This document shows, in pieces, positions 1-10,750 of a DNA stretch of 64,000 bases. The notes beneath the pieces were generated by a model. The model worked only from the letters and a program-made list of their open reading frames with translations. It had not been told where the DNA came from and made no database searches. The stretch is taken from the NCBI GenBank assembly GCA_023105745.1, contig JALGQZ010000001.1, positions 66,978,937-67,042,936 of the forward strand, read 5' to 3'. This DNA comes from Austropuccinia psidii. Lineage: Eukaryota; Basidiomycota; Pucciniomycetes; Pucciniales; Sphaerophragmiaceae. The translations under genes were made by a program, and so were the position numbers. How positions within the stretch are numbered: the stretch's first letter is position 1; every line of letters begins with the position of its first letter.

Positions 1-2517
1 ACTAGTCCGTCAAATGGATAATTTTGTCAATGTCTTGAATTTTTTGTAAAAAAAATTATAGTTATTCTTTATTTTAAGATATAATTAGCTTATTTTGTAT
101 TGGAAAAATAGTCGTATATTCCTAGAGGGTATCTTTTGAATACTTCAAGATTCAACTGAAAAATATACCTTCCTTTATAATTGAACTCTTTATCCCTCTT
201 TGAAATATCTGAAAATGGGTTTTAGTAGATATTAATTTAATATAAGCTTAAGAGTTATTCTTTCAGATTTTATTCCTACAACATAATCTGAAAACACTAA
301 ACTTAATATAATATTCAAGTTTCATATTTCCCAAATATTATATAGCTTATATAAAGCAATCTTCAATTAATACTGAAAGACTAAAGATTTTCCTTATTAA
401 TTATTCCTAAATTTCAAATAAATTGATTTCTTGACTTCTATTGAGATTGAATTTTAGATATACCGTCACCTTTTATTGGTAACTTGAAGAATGGTACAAA
501 TATCATTTGGTAAAATATATTCCTTTAATGAAACTGTTATCCTCATGAAGATTGTTTGAAAAAATTTATAAATTTAACTTCATTAAATATCAAAATACAA
601 GAATGATAATTTAATTTTTCAAAATTTAAAATACTTATTTTAACATAAGATGAGCTTAGATATCAGTTTGAGTTTCTAATAATGGAGCATTTGGGATAAC
701 TATAAATTGGAATAATCTCGCATTTTATTATCTAGAGAGAGCCTCTTTTATATTCAAATAAAGAAATATGGCTTCAGCTTTTCAAAGTTTACCCCATTCA
801 ATTTCACATTTTAAAAGATCAAATTTTATAAATAAATCATCTAAGAAGCTGAATCCCTCAATAAATTATTTTTAAAAAAAATCATCACAAAAGAATAAAG
901 GGTTTATTTTCTTCATAAGAATTTTAAAAATTGAGAATTGAACATCTTTAAGGATATTTAAAGTTTATTTAGTGAAGAGAGTAGAATTTTCTTAATATTA
1001 CCATGAGATATATGAATCAAGAATTCATTTAAATTATTTTCTTAAACTTAATTTCATAAGAAGAAGATATATGAAATTTTGTTCTGAAAACTTTTCCCTG
1101 GAAGATGAGCTAATGAATTGAGTCTTATTTCTCCAAAAGCTAAGATGAATAATTAATTTTTACTTGTTTTTAAAGAAAAAGGGAGTCGTTTGGATCAGAA
1201 GCCATAAAATTAGAATATAAAAAGGGTTCTGATAAAATCACATAAGCCTTTACATTTCTTTAACAATTTATGGCCAAAATACATAAGTTACCCATTTTTT
1301 TTTTCCAAAAAATTCCCTAGGCTTAATTTGGAGGAATTTCTCAATTTTTTTTGCCATATTTTTTCCAAAATGGGATGTCAAGATCCCCAAATTTTGCTTA
1401 ATTGGCCAATGTTTTTGAAAAGTTCATTAAAAATCTTCCTACTAATAAATTTCTATAATTTTATTTTTTTTCAAATTAAGGGGAGAATCTTGAGAATTAA
1501 GAACCAGGAGCGCCTATTTCTGGGAATTTTGTTTGGTGGGACAATTGTAAGCCCAAAAAAAGTTTTTTATATTTTCTTTGTGAATTTTTGTAAGTAAATT
1601 AAAAATAGAATTTATGGAATAAAAAGTGCAATTTATGATATTAATTGAGCTGAAAATTTAATCCATTACATCAAAAATTTCATATATGTGATCAAAAATG
1701 CCATTTATGGAATCAGAAATTCCATCTATGGAATCAAGAATGCTATATTTTTGGAAAATGAATTTTGGGAGGTTTTGGAAGGTTTTTTTGGTTTTATTTT
1801 GATTGAAAATGAGTTCAGGAAAGCCCCAACATTTCTTAACAAAATTATTATGTGGGTTTACCAAATACCTATAAAAAAATGAGTAATTTATTTTTTAGGG
1901 TTTTTGATGATTTATACTCCCTAAAGCTCAATATCACTACAAAATATTGGAAGTTTTATCCATCAAGAGTTTTCTGCAAGGAGTTAGATATAAGTCTCTT
2001 TAAGGTAAATTAGTATGTTTTCTTCTGGTAAGTTATTTATTTATATTATAAGCTTAAGAAGAATAACTAGATTAATAAGAAATAATTTATTCAATATAGT
2101 TAATCAGATTCTTCAGACTAACAGTGAATTAAGATTAACAAAACAAACTATTAATCATAGTTAGGCTAATATATTTGATTATCTTAAATTTATTTTGATA
2201 AGAAATTCAATTTTTTTGAGAAGTAAATTTTGTAAACTGTAGAGATATAAGATTAATAAACAAAATTCAGTAAAAAGGAATCTCTATTATAATTTAATAT
2301 AAGAAATAGCTTTCTTTCAATATTAATAATTTATTTTAGGGAAAAGGCTAATCACAGGAAGAAAAATGGTAGAAAAATATAAGGGATATGATTATAATGA
2401 CTTTTTTGTTAACAAAATGATATCTTGATAATTAAAATGAAAATATTCATATCATAATAGACATAGATATTTAATTCCAAATACAATAAATTGAAAAAAT
2501 CTTTCATCATTAAAATA
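1..2517. other. A+T-rich spacer without a recognisable gene
   Basis: No coding sequence with a recognisable domain is visible. The open frames here are short, biased to Phe, Ile, Asn and Lys, and look like chance frames in A+T-rich DNA. A short degenerate repeat is present at about 1610-1750. Confidence 0.6.
1612..1748. repeat. Degenerate short tandem repeat
   Basis: Several imperfect copies of a roughly 20-bp unit resembling atggaatcaaaaatgccat follow each other. In one frame they read as a repeated Asn/Ser-Ala/Ser-Ile-Tyr-Gly-Ile pattern. This looks like a microsatellite-like decay product and not a gene. Confidence 0.5.
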
Positions 2518-2541
2518 GGGGGTGTCAAAGTTACCAAATCC
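2518..2541 (+). repeat. Left terminal inverted repeat of Harbinger copy 1
   Basis: The repeat runs gggggtgtcaaagttacc and then aaatcc. It pairs with 10727-10750 in inverted orientation and is shared with the copy starting at 62576. Confidence 0.85.
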
Positions 2542-2603
2542 TACACTCAAAACCCTGAGTTTTTTTTTTGCTAAAAACCCACCTGAATTTTTTGCATTTT
2601 CAG

Positions 2604-2633
2604 AAATACCACACCTCAAGAGGTGTGGTATTT
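2604..2633. repeat. Subterminal perfect hairpin
   Basis: A 14-bp perfect inverted repeat (aaataccacacctc and its complement) is separated by 2 nt, about 85 bp inside the left end. A related hairpin sits near the orphan Harbinger end at 56953-56984. Subterminal palindromes of this kind may be transposase or accessory-protein binding sites; that role is inference. Confidence 0.7.
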
Positions 2634-2815
2634 TAAGGTACCAAATCCCACCTTCAGCTTCACTTAAAACAACATTTTTACAAGACACAAATCAGTAAGG
2701 GCATGTTAAATTTCATAAAAATTCACTTCTCTTGCATAAAATATGAGTATACTGGTAATTTATTAAATTGTTCCATTTCAAATTGCATTTGCTATAGATT
2801 GTTTCTTCATTTACC

Positions 2816-4051
2816 ATGCCAAAGGAATCACATAGGCTACCTTTAATTCTGACCTTAAACTCACTGAAGCTCATCAATGCATTCAGCTCTGATAGTGATT
2901 CTGATATCCAGGAAGATATAACCTTATTAGATATGATAACATCACAAAGATACATCAATCCTCATAGAAGATATCCATCACATTACATGTATACAATGAA
3001 TGATTTACAAACATTATCATCTGAATTGTTTTTCCATCTATTTAGAACCACACATGAGTAATTTGAAAAACTGGTTGCACATATTCAAGATGATAGAAAC
3101 TTTCAAAACTCATCACAAAAAAATGCAATCCTGCAATAAAATTGGCTGTGGCAATATCAAGGTTAGGATTGAATGGAATTGAGGCTGCTTTGGGAAAGAT
3201 TGGAATGTTATTTGGAATTAGCCATGGGTCTATTGTGTTGTACACTCAAAGAGTTATCCAGATACTAATTAAGTTATAGCAGAAAGCAATTGTGTGACCA
3301 ACAAAAGAACAATTCAGAGAGATGTCTCAAGTAATGCAAGCAGAAGGCTTCCCTGGGTGCATTGGGTTTATTGATGGGAGTCTCATACCATTATCACAAC
3401 GTCCCCCCAATGATGGTGAAGCCTATTTTGATCTTGAAAAGAGGTAAGCTGCTGAATTTCTATTGTTTATTTCATTTTTATTTATTGTTTGAAATTAAGG
3501 TATTCTATGTCAATACAACTGGTTGGCAATATAAACAAACAGTTCACTACTCTACATGTTGGCTGTACCAGGTCACTTCATGATTCCAATGTATATCAAC
3601 ATATGAGAATTGCACAAAAACCTGAAGAATTTTATAAAAAAGATCAGTAATTGCCGATTCAGAATATGTAAGCTCTCCTTGGGTTGTTCCAGCTTATAAG
3701 GGTGCTGCAGCACAGAATGGAAAAACAATTCTTTCAATTACTGTCTAGCAAAATCAAGGGTAAGAATTGAGCATGCAATTGGAATTTCGAAGGGGCGGTG
3801 GTTTTCTCTAATGGAAATGCAAAATCAAATGAGGGATAATCATGAAATTGCAAAATTTTTTAGTTGGGTTATTTCTTGCACAATTTTACATAATATGTTA
3901 GCACAAATTGGCATTTAATGGTTTGATCTATATGAGGATGATGATCCACCACATGCAGAAGATCTGTCCAATAATGACATTGGGGAATATTTGGTAAATA
4001 TGCATGAAAAAATTAAGCCAATTACTTTGGCATGGAAAGATAGTCAATTGT
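2816..4051 (+). pseudogene. PIF/Harbinger DDE transposase, decayed
   Basis: This encodes the cut-and-paste transposase of the Harbinger family (DDE_Tnp_4 type). Reading across frames, the N-terminal part (HYMYTMNDLQTLSSELFFHL, then FRTTHE) precedes an LFGISHGSI segment. Then come the catalytic blocks: GFIDGSLIPL (first Asp, about 3370), DSEYVSSPWVVPAYKGAA (second Asp, about 3657) and SRVRIEHAIGISKGRW (Glu, about 3765). The end is SWVISCTILHNML. A likely intron begins gtaagc near 3444 and ends ttaag near 3498. In-frame stops near 3060 and several frame changes show that it is broken. It lies just inside the left TIR and faces the accessory gene at 9238-10527. The family call is firm; exon limits are approximate. 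Confidence 0.85.
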
Positions 4052-4308
4052 GATTTTCATCAGGAATATTGATTTATGTACTTAGCTTAATGGCATACAA
4101 CAGAGTGGGTATGTTATTGAGAAAATGAAACTATTTACAATTAATAATTTTTTTCTCTTTTTTGGTCCTGCATATTTCTTTCAAAGTACCCATTGACTTT
4201 TGAATTAATTTCAGTAGTTGACATTTTCAAGAATTTGTGACCTACATTAAATAATTCATGGTTGATTTGAAAAGACCATCCAAAATGAGTTATTTCATCA
4301 TGCTTGAT

Positions 4309-5475
4309 AATTTATGGAGAATGTTTTGTTGTATGATGAACCATTGTTGATGTTTTCCAAAGGATTTCCATAATGCCGGGATTTTTTGAAAAATCTAACC
4401 CCATTTTAAATTTGGGGAAGTGAAAACCATGTCCAGAGGGAGTGAAGACAGTTGGAAGGGGATGGAAATCTTTTTTCAATACAAAAGAAAAAATACCATA
4501 AGTCCAGGCATTGAGATCATTTGAATCTTGGTGTGGATTATTGAAAAGTCCATTTTGATGACAATTAAATTGGAAAAAAATTTGAATTCTTCCTTTGGAT
4601 TGGCAGAAGTCCATTCAAGTTGACTAAAGTTTGGTAATTTGGGTGCTTCCATTATTGACTGTTTTTTTTTGCAGCTGATTTTGAAAAATGAGTTATTATT
4701 GAGTAAATAAATTCATCATATTGTTGAAGTTTGGTCCATTGCTTATTATCCAATTCAGTTTGAAGGGGAGTCATACTGGGCTTTCTGGAGTAAACACCTA
4801 AAAAGTTTGAAATTAATTAGTAATTATTAAAATCATAAGTAAAAAATATCACACACATGCAGATTTTCCGAAATCAGAACCAGGACAAAAGCCAATACCT
4901 TTCATAATTTAACCTAGAACTTGTTTATTGGTTTTAATTTCTTTTCTATTTTGGGATAACGCCATTAATTTCATAAGGTGGTCTTTTAGGATTTGAGAGT
5001 GGCCAGAGGAAAGCTCAAAAGGGGTGATATCATAAATGATGACAGGTAAAAATGGCTTGTTTGTTTTATCAATGAGTAAATAAGGGTGGGGTAAGGTGTT
5101 GATTGATAGAAGCTTTAACCATGAGCAATTGGCTGATTTCTTGTCAATTAGAATGGTTGGAAAGTTCTTATATGCTTTGTTTGAATGGCAAAGGTAAGAC
5201 ATGATTTGTTTTGAATCATGGATATGTTGTCTTTGGAATTGGGTAAGTTTTCTTTTATGATTGGTTTGGGTATTATTATCTTCATTATGTTCTATATTTG
5301 GTTTAGTCCTAACCATGCCATCAAGATGAGAAACGGTAGTTTCAACATGATTCAAATCATTCTGATGATGTTCTGAGTCTGGTTTAGTCCTAACAATGAC
5401 ATAATCAGAATGATTTGAAGACTGAGAGAGAGCGGGAGCATTTTTTTTGAATTTTAAGGATGATGGAAGGGGGCT
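4309..5475 (-). pseudogene. TET/JBP-like 2OG-Fe(II) dioxygenase, with frameshifts
   Basis: Proteins of the TET/JBP superfamily oxidise 5-methyl-pyrimidines in DNA using Fe(II) and 2-oxoglutarate. The C-terminal exon shows the metal-binding HxD in NNPHQDSNDLNAWTYGIFSF, then GHGFHFPKFKMGLDF, and a distal His in EILWKTSTMVHHTT. An upstream exon (5475 down to 4914) contains NKPFLPVIIYDITPFELSS, which resembles the N-terminal part of rust TET-like proteins. It joins through a 116-bp intron (4798-4913, gt...ag) to GVYSRKPSMTPLQTELD, keeping the frame. A poly-A tract near 4655 and a second frame change near 4590 interrupt the last exon. The exon also starts after a good acceptor (tttcag at about 5476). 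It is cargo inside Harbinger copy 1. I am fairly sure of the superfamily, but the substrate is unknown. Confidence 0.65.
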
Positions 5476-5794
5476 GAAATAGAATGACTTTGCAAAAAAA
5501 GAACCCTATAATGTTAAGAAATATTTGAAAAATAGTAAAGAACCATGAAAAAATCCTCAGCAAGATCAAATAATAATACAAATTGAAAATTCAATTAATC
5601 AAAAGAAAAAGGACATAAGTCAGTTATGATTATGATTTTGAAAAAAAGCAAAAACACAGAGATGATCAGTAATGATCATCATTTAACTTCAAAGAATAAA
5701 AAAATGATCAGTGATTATGAACAGAAAAGAAAAGGCTAAGTGATAAGCATGATAACTTATAATCAAAGGGCACCCTGATTGGATGAATTTTGAT

Positions 5795-6400
5795 TTAGTA
5801 GAGGACATGGTAAAGATTCAAGCCAGCGGGGTAGAAGTCCAACAGTTCAAGCTCAATTTCTCTCCTTGTCTGATTGTCAGAAAATGGGTGATCTAATACT
5901 TGTTGCCATAAATTTGGAAGTTGGCTTGTGGGATGAAATTCAGTGATGAATTTGGCTTTCATTTGAGCAGAAGTTTGAGGTATTGAAGCTAACTGGGTGT
6001 GCCATTTTGAATTTCCACAAGAAACAGCTTGCATATCCTCAGCCTTAGTTAAAGCCACAAATTCACACAAGGTGGGAAAGGAGTTTCTGAGAATGGTTTG
6101 AAGTGGGTGAAGGGTAGAGCTTTTAGGGCTAGTATGATCGGGTTCAGTTAGAGTTGATAATAACGCATAAAATGGGGAATTGATTAAAACCAAAGATAAT
6201 TCAGCAATAGTCTATACCTGAATAAATGGGAAAGATACATAAATATACATAGGACCCAAATTCTTCTTTTCCGCGGCATTGATAAAAAAATAAAAGTAAA
6301 ATACTGACCTTCTTTTGAGATGTGCCAGGTAGTGCGATTAATTTCAAAAGAGTTTCTCCAAGCTTAACAGCTTCATTCCTGAATCTCCAATCCCTTCTTG
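5795..6400 (-). pseudogene. Unidentified coding stretch upstream of the TET-like gene
   Basis: Two co-oriented pieces read as coding: about 6400-6315 (RFRNEAVKLGETLLKLIALP, ending at an AAG/gtcagt donor) and 6215-5795 (containing NSFPTLCEFVALTKAEDMQA and TRREIELELLDFYPAGLNLY). The second piece begins after a good acceptor (ttattcag at about 6216). An in-frame stop sits just after that acceptor. I do not recognise the family. It could be the 5' part of the TET-like gene that follows, or a separate host-derived gene. The first piece overlaps the end of the GRP94 fragment in another frame, so the boundary between the two is unclear. Confidence 0.4.
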
Positions 6401-7445
6401 GCCACGTCCTGAAATTTCATCCCATCAAAGTTTTCCAAAGTAGCAGTGATCATCTTGTCCATAGGTTTGGTCAAGTATAAGACCTCATAGCCCTGCGCAA
6501 CTAACTTTTCAACAAATTGAATTTTACTTAAATATTTTACCTCCATTCCAGTACCAGAAATGAAGTAAGTTTGTTCATGGTTCTTCTTTTGGTGAGCGAT
6601 GTATTCTTCAAGGCCAACTTGACTGTCATCAGATTGGGATTATTGTAATTGGAGCTGCTTTGTGAGCTTTTCGTGGTTCTTTGTATCCTCAACACCTGCC
6701 AGCTTTAGAGTCATGCCAATTCTTGCCCATAGATTCTTATATTTGGCTGGCTGGCTCTTGGCCAACGTAGACAAGTGATAAATAAATTTTTTTAATATAA
6801 TTCTCTGGATTTACTTTAGGGATTTGTTAGCTTTCAGGCTGTCTGAACCAACCTTCAAAGGTAAAAAATTGGCATAAACGATCACCTTTTTCAGAGAAAA
6901 AGGCAGACAAAATCAAGCTGGGCATAATTTTTGGTATAGAAATGGGTTGGAGGGCTGTCAGTAATATAAATAAGTCCATGGAAAGAGGTGTGTCTGGTGT
7001 CTCCCTGAGTTATGGGGAGGGAATGTTGTTAGGAAAAGACTCATGTATAAGCAGGAAGTGCAGTGAGGGACAAGCCTTAAAATAGACCCAAGAAATCAGT
7101 TCTTTGACTTTGTTTGTCAGGGAATGGTAAAATGTGATGTATTCTTCATTGGTAACAGTATTGGCATCCCTGATGTTAAGATTGGAACCATGAGGGTAAG
7201 ACTTAGAATGAAGACATGTAGAAAATACTGAAGAAAAAAAGACAATTTACCTGACCCAGATGGGACCTTTTGTTTTTACTTGTTCCAATTCATGTTTGGT
7301 AACAAGTTTATTCTTGGGCTTGGTCTCCTTACCATCACTATTGTCATCAAAGTCCTTAGCTGAATCATCACCATCAAGATCCTTGGCTCAATCATCATCA
7401 TCAAGCTTTACCTCATCGGTGATACTTGAGAGGAACTCACAATCC
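6390..7445 (-). pseudogene. Fragment of GRP94/endoplasmin (ER Hsp90), broken
   Basis: GRP94 is the Hsp90 chaperone of the endoplasmic reticulum. The stretch starts in the acidic linker (DDSAKDFDDNSDGKETKPK) and reaches GPIWVR. A clean intron follows (donor at 7250, acceptor at 7170). It resumes with DANTVTNEEYITFYHSL, matching the middle-domain start of GRP94. After frame changes it reads KYKNLWARIGMTLKLAGVED, then QVGLEEYIAHQKKNHEQTYF and LVAQGYEVLYLTKPMDKMI, and ends at KFQDVAKKG. These correspond in order to the Hsp90 middle domain. The ATPase domain and the dimerisation domain are absent. Stops and frameshifts show it is dead. It lies inside Harbinger copy 1, so it looks like captured host sequence. 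Confidence 0.75.
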
Positions 7446-7744
7446 CGTCAAGATGATCAATGTCATGAAAATTAACTTAAAAACTGAGTAAACTGAACCC
7501 TTTACATAAGAATGATCAGAAAATTAGAACAACTTCCTAGTAAGCCAAAGCAAATACCCATACACCTGATGATTTGAAAAATGGCGTACCTTGCTGTCCT
7601 TCTACAACACGACTGTGCTCCTGGTCGAAATGATTTTTGTTTTGGACAAGGCCTATTTTAAGCTCATAGAGTTAATCTTCAAACTCGGGTTGAATGTGTC
7701 TGATATTGAGTTGATAATGCTAAAGGTGGTCTTGTTAAAAAAAA

Positions 7745-8570
7745 ACCGAATTTAGAAAACTCACCTTGATCCAAAAAGAAAAAAATTAAAAAAGTAGCTT
7801 AAACAACTAAAAAGAAATTTGATTCAAACATGAGCTGGTTTGAATCACTTTGAAAAAAGAAATTTAATCTAAAAAACTGACCTCTATCAAAAATAACAAA
7901 TTCTTAAAAAGATGTATGATCCACTGAAAAGACTATTGTTCAAAATTTAGCTACATTGAATCCCATTGAAAAACAAAAATATAATTGAATAAACTCACCT
8001 CAACCAAAGAAAAGAAATTTGAAAAAGTTGTTTAATCAACTAAAAATAAAAGTGATTCAAAAATAAGTTGCATTGAATCCTGTTGAAAAAAACTAATAGA
8101 ATTTGAAAGACTCACCTTGATCCAAAAATAAAAGAAACTAAGGATGATTGATCAACAAAAAATAAAATAGATTTAAAAGCTAGTTAGATTGAAAATTGTT
8201 TCCAAAAATAAAATAGAATTTGAAAAAAATGACATTGATCAAAAACAAAATAATTTTAAGAATGATTTTTAAACAACTAAAAATGAAATTGATTCAAATA
8301 AAAGCTGCATTGAATTGGTTGAAAAAGACAAATAGAATTGAAAAAACTCACCTTGATCAAAAAAGAAATGTTTTTCAAAAGGATGGTTAATTGACTAAAA
8401 AGAAAATTGCGTCCAAAATCAATTGGATTGAATTCAGTTGAAAAAAATAGAATCTAAAGAAATCACCTCAATCCATAAAAAAAATATTAAAAAAGATGTT
8501 CAATCAACTAAAAAGAAAATTGTTTCAAAAATTAGCTGGATTGAAAGACTTGGGAGTGAAGGAGTCAAAT
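7745..8570 (-). repeat. 117-bp tandem array, seven units, with repeated splice-like signals
   Basis: Seven units follow each other. The element ctcac (minus strand GTGAG) or its mutated form occurs next to 7765, 7882, 7999, 8116, 8233, 8352 and 8467, giving spacings of 117, 117, 117, 117, 119 and 115. On the minus strand most units contain a pyrimidine-rich tract ending ttttTAG, a 40-44-nt segment ending GATCAAG or similar, and then GTGAGT. That is an acceptor, short exon and donor order. Units 2, 5 and 7 have altered donors and unit 4 has lost the acceptor AG. The array lies just upstream of the GRP94 fragment in the same orientation. No protein is recognisable in the short segments. Confidence 0.8.
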
Positions 8571-8579
8571 CATTACCAG

Positions 8580-9235
8580 GGTCACTTTGGAAATAGATGA
8601 GCTATGTTGGATATTAAAGAATCCAAAAAGCGAAAAAAAAGGAAAACCAATTTAAAAAATTTCCAAAGAATTAAACCCACCAACAAAGAAAAAGACAGAA
8701 AAATAAAGACAAATAAAAATAAATTATAATAAATTAACAAAATTAAAACCAAAAAACAAAATGAAAGAAATGGAAACAAATAAAACAAAACAAAAACAAG
8801 AAGAAAATTAAAATAAATTAGAGAAACACAAAGACAAATAAGCCAAAATTCAAAAAAGAAAAAAAATCAAATATGATATACTAAAATTTCTAAAAAATCC
8901 ATAAAAATGAAACAAAAGAAAAATTAAATTAAATTAAATTGGATTTAATTAAATTAAAATAAAATAAGAAAAACATAAAAAAAATAGAAAAAATAGAAAA
9001 AAGGGTCAACCCACTCTTATTTGGAAAAAATTCACTAAAAAATTGAAATTTAGAGGGAGCCTTCATATTCAAATGGAACAAACTTGGACATTGATCTTTG
9101 GCACATAAAATAATGATGCAAAACTTTCCTTAATTTTCAATTTAGTAACAAATTAAAATTTAATTTCAAAAAATAAGATCAATTGTATTTGACAAATCAC
9201 CACGTATAAAATAATCACATGACATATACCTAATA
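8580..9235. other. A-rich low-complexity segment
   Basis: The plus strand is dominated by runs of A with scattered taaat and gaaaa motifs (especially 8620-9010). No coding potential is visible. It separates the 117-bp array from the accessory gene. Confidence 0.6.
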
Positions 9236-9237
9236 TG

Positions 9238-10527
9238 TTATTTTCTATTGATTAATGTCAGAATGCATTCCAGCTCTGCAATTGGCCTGCTTGACAACAA
9301 TTCCACTATAGTGAGATCCATCTGGCATTTCATTTCCTTAAGTTTGAATTCCCAATCCCACTTTTCTTTTCCAAATTCATACTTCTGGGTGTGTTTCTTC
9401 TCATAAAACTTCATTTGATTTTGCAGCTTGACTTCTTCAAACCGTTTATTTTTCATGTTGCTCACTTTATCTTCATTTCACCTCTCCCTGTCCCACTCCA
9501 AATGAGCATTTTCACTGATTTCATGGGCTAAGAATCATGAATTTTGTCAGTAGTATTGATCAGAGTAGCCATAATCCCAAAACATACTCTTTTGCCATGA
9601 TTCAAGAAAATTTGCATATGTTGGTGCAAACATATCCAATGGCCTTTTCCTGAAACCACTCTTGTCATTCAAGTTGGGCCTCAATTCTTGATTACCCTTT
9701 TGTGTTGAATGTGTTATATATTTACTTTGCTGGTCAAAGGAGAAATAATCAATGATGGATTTCATAAGTGTCAGGCTTTAACATACTTACTGATTCATCT
9801 TGAAGGTTTTCTGATTGAACCAAGTCATCTTCATTATAAAGCAAATGAACCAGATTGAGAGATGATTCTAAACCATTATTCTCCTTTAAAAAGCAAATGA
9901 GCTTTAATTATCACAGGTAAAAAGAGGAAGAGACAATAACTTACCGTATCAAGCAAAAAATCATCATCATCATTACCATTCAAGCTGTCTTTTTCTTACA
10001 AATCAAAGTTTGCAATGGGAGTGACATTGAGCTTGTGGCCAAAAAGCACATACATTTCAGAATAGCAAGGACACATTCTTTCAGTATTTTCACTCATTGA
10101 TTTGATTCCTTTACTCTCATCTTCATCCGTTATTCCAGCCCCAGTTGAATTTTCAATTTTGTTTGCTGCTATATACTTCTTTTTATATGTTTTCCATTGA
10201 TCTGGGATGCTGCTTGAGCTAACGTTCAGGAGATTTCATGATTTTTTTGACCTCAATGGCCATAAGCTGAAATCCATGCTTCTTTGATGAAGAAGGTCTT
10301 CCAATAGATGTTGAATCACTGGTACCAAAACATGACTAGAAATTGGATTTGGTTGAAAGCCAATTAATTATGGTTAAATAATCTGTACAGATTAAGTGAC
10401 ATGATGGATGGGACAGGCCAGAGGTGATCTTCATATCTGACTTGATGTGTTTTTCTTTGTAACAAGGCATTATCATATGGATGAAGAAGTATAAATAGAC
10501 TCTATGATGTTTTGTCAGATTGTCCAA
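9238..10527 (-). pseudogene. SANT/Myb-like accessory protein of Harbinger copy 1
   Basis: Harbinger elements usually encode a second, Myb/SANT-like DNA-binding protein that helps the transposase reach its ends. The N-terminal part reads NIKSDMK-type sequence followed by LICTDYLTIINWLS. Next come a DQWKTYKKKYIAA trihelix-like segment, TGAGITDEDESKGIKSM, and a CPCYSEM...FGH segment. Further exons give FDQQSKYITHSTQKG, DMFAPTYANFLES and a charged coiled-coil tail ending ELECILTLINRK. Introns with gt...ag ends match those of the better copy at 62689-63979. In-frame stops and a broken second exon suggest this copy is inactive. It reads inward from the right TIR, facing the transposase. Confidence 0.75.
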
Positions 10528-10726
10528 AATGGAGTTTAGAACAATATGTTGTACAGTTATGAATTGTGAATACTCATTTAGGTTAGGTTTAAAGCTGAAA
10601 TCCCAGATTCATGGGATTTGGTCAAAATACCAGGGGACTCAGCCAAGAATCCATGTGATTTGCACATAAAATACCCAGGATTTAGTGTTGGGATTTGGGT
10701 TCCAAATCCTGTGTTATTTTAAGGAA

Positions 10727-10750
10727 GGATTTGGTGACTTTGACACCCCC
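10727..10750 (-). repeat. Right terminal inverted repeat of Harbinger copy 1
   Basis: This is the inverted counterpart of 2518-2541, ending tgacaccccc and followed by taat. The two arms differ at one position. Confidence 0.85.

Larger units (their letters stand above)
2518..10750. mobile_element. PIF/Harbinger-like DNA transposon carrying cargo genes (copy 1)
   Basis: The ends are 24-bp inverted repeats (2518-2541 and 10727-10750) that begin with five G and continue tgtcaaagt; the arms differ at only one position. Both ends are flanked by TA, or TA within a 3-bp motif, as expected for Harbinger target sites. At the left end a DDE transposase is read on +. At the right end a SANT/Myb-like accessory gene is read on -. 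This two-gene, convergent layout is typical of PIF/Harbinger elements. Unusually, about 5 kb of other material lies between the two genes: a TET/JBP-like dioxygenase, an unidentified coding stretch, a GRP94 fragment and a 117-bp array. Both element genes have stops or frameshifts, so this copy is probably not autonomous. I am confident of the class and less so that all internal DNA moved as one unit. Confidence 0.8.

Noticed and set aside
7260..7475. Ser-rich 71-codon open frame on +
   Set aside because: It is the antisense shadow of the acidic linker of the GRP94 fragment; the matching protein is on the minus strand.
8582..8788. Phe/Leu-rich frame on - resembling a membrane protein
   Set aside because: It is a product of the A-rich low-complexity tract read on the other strand.
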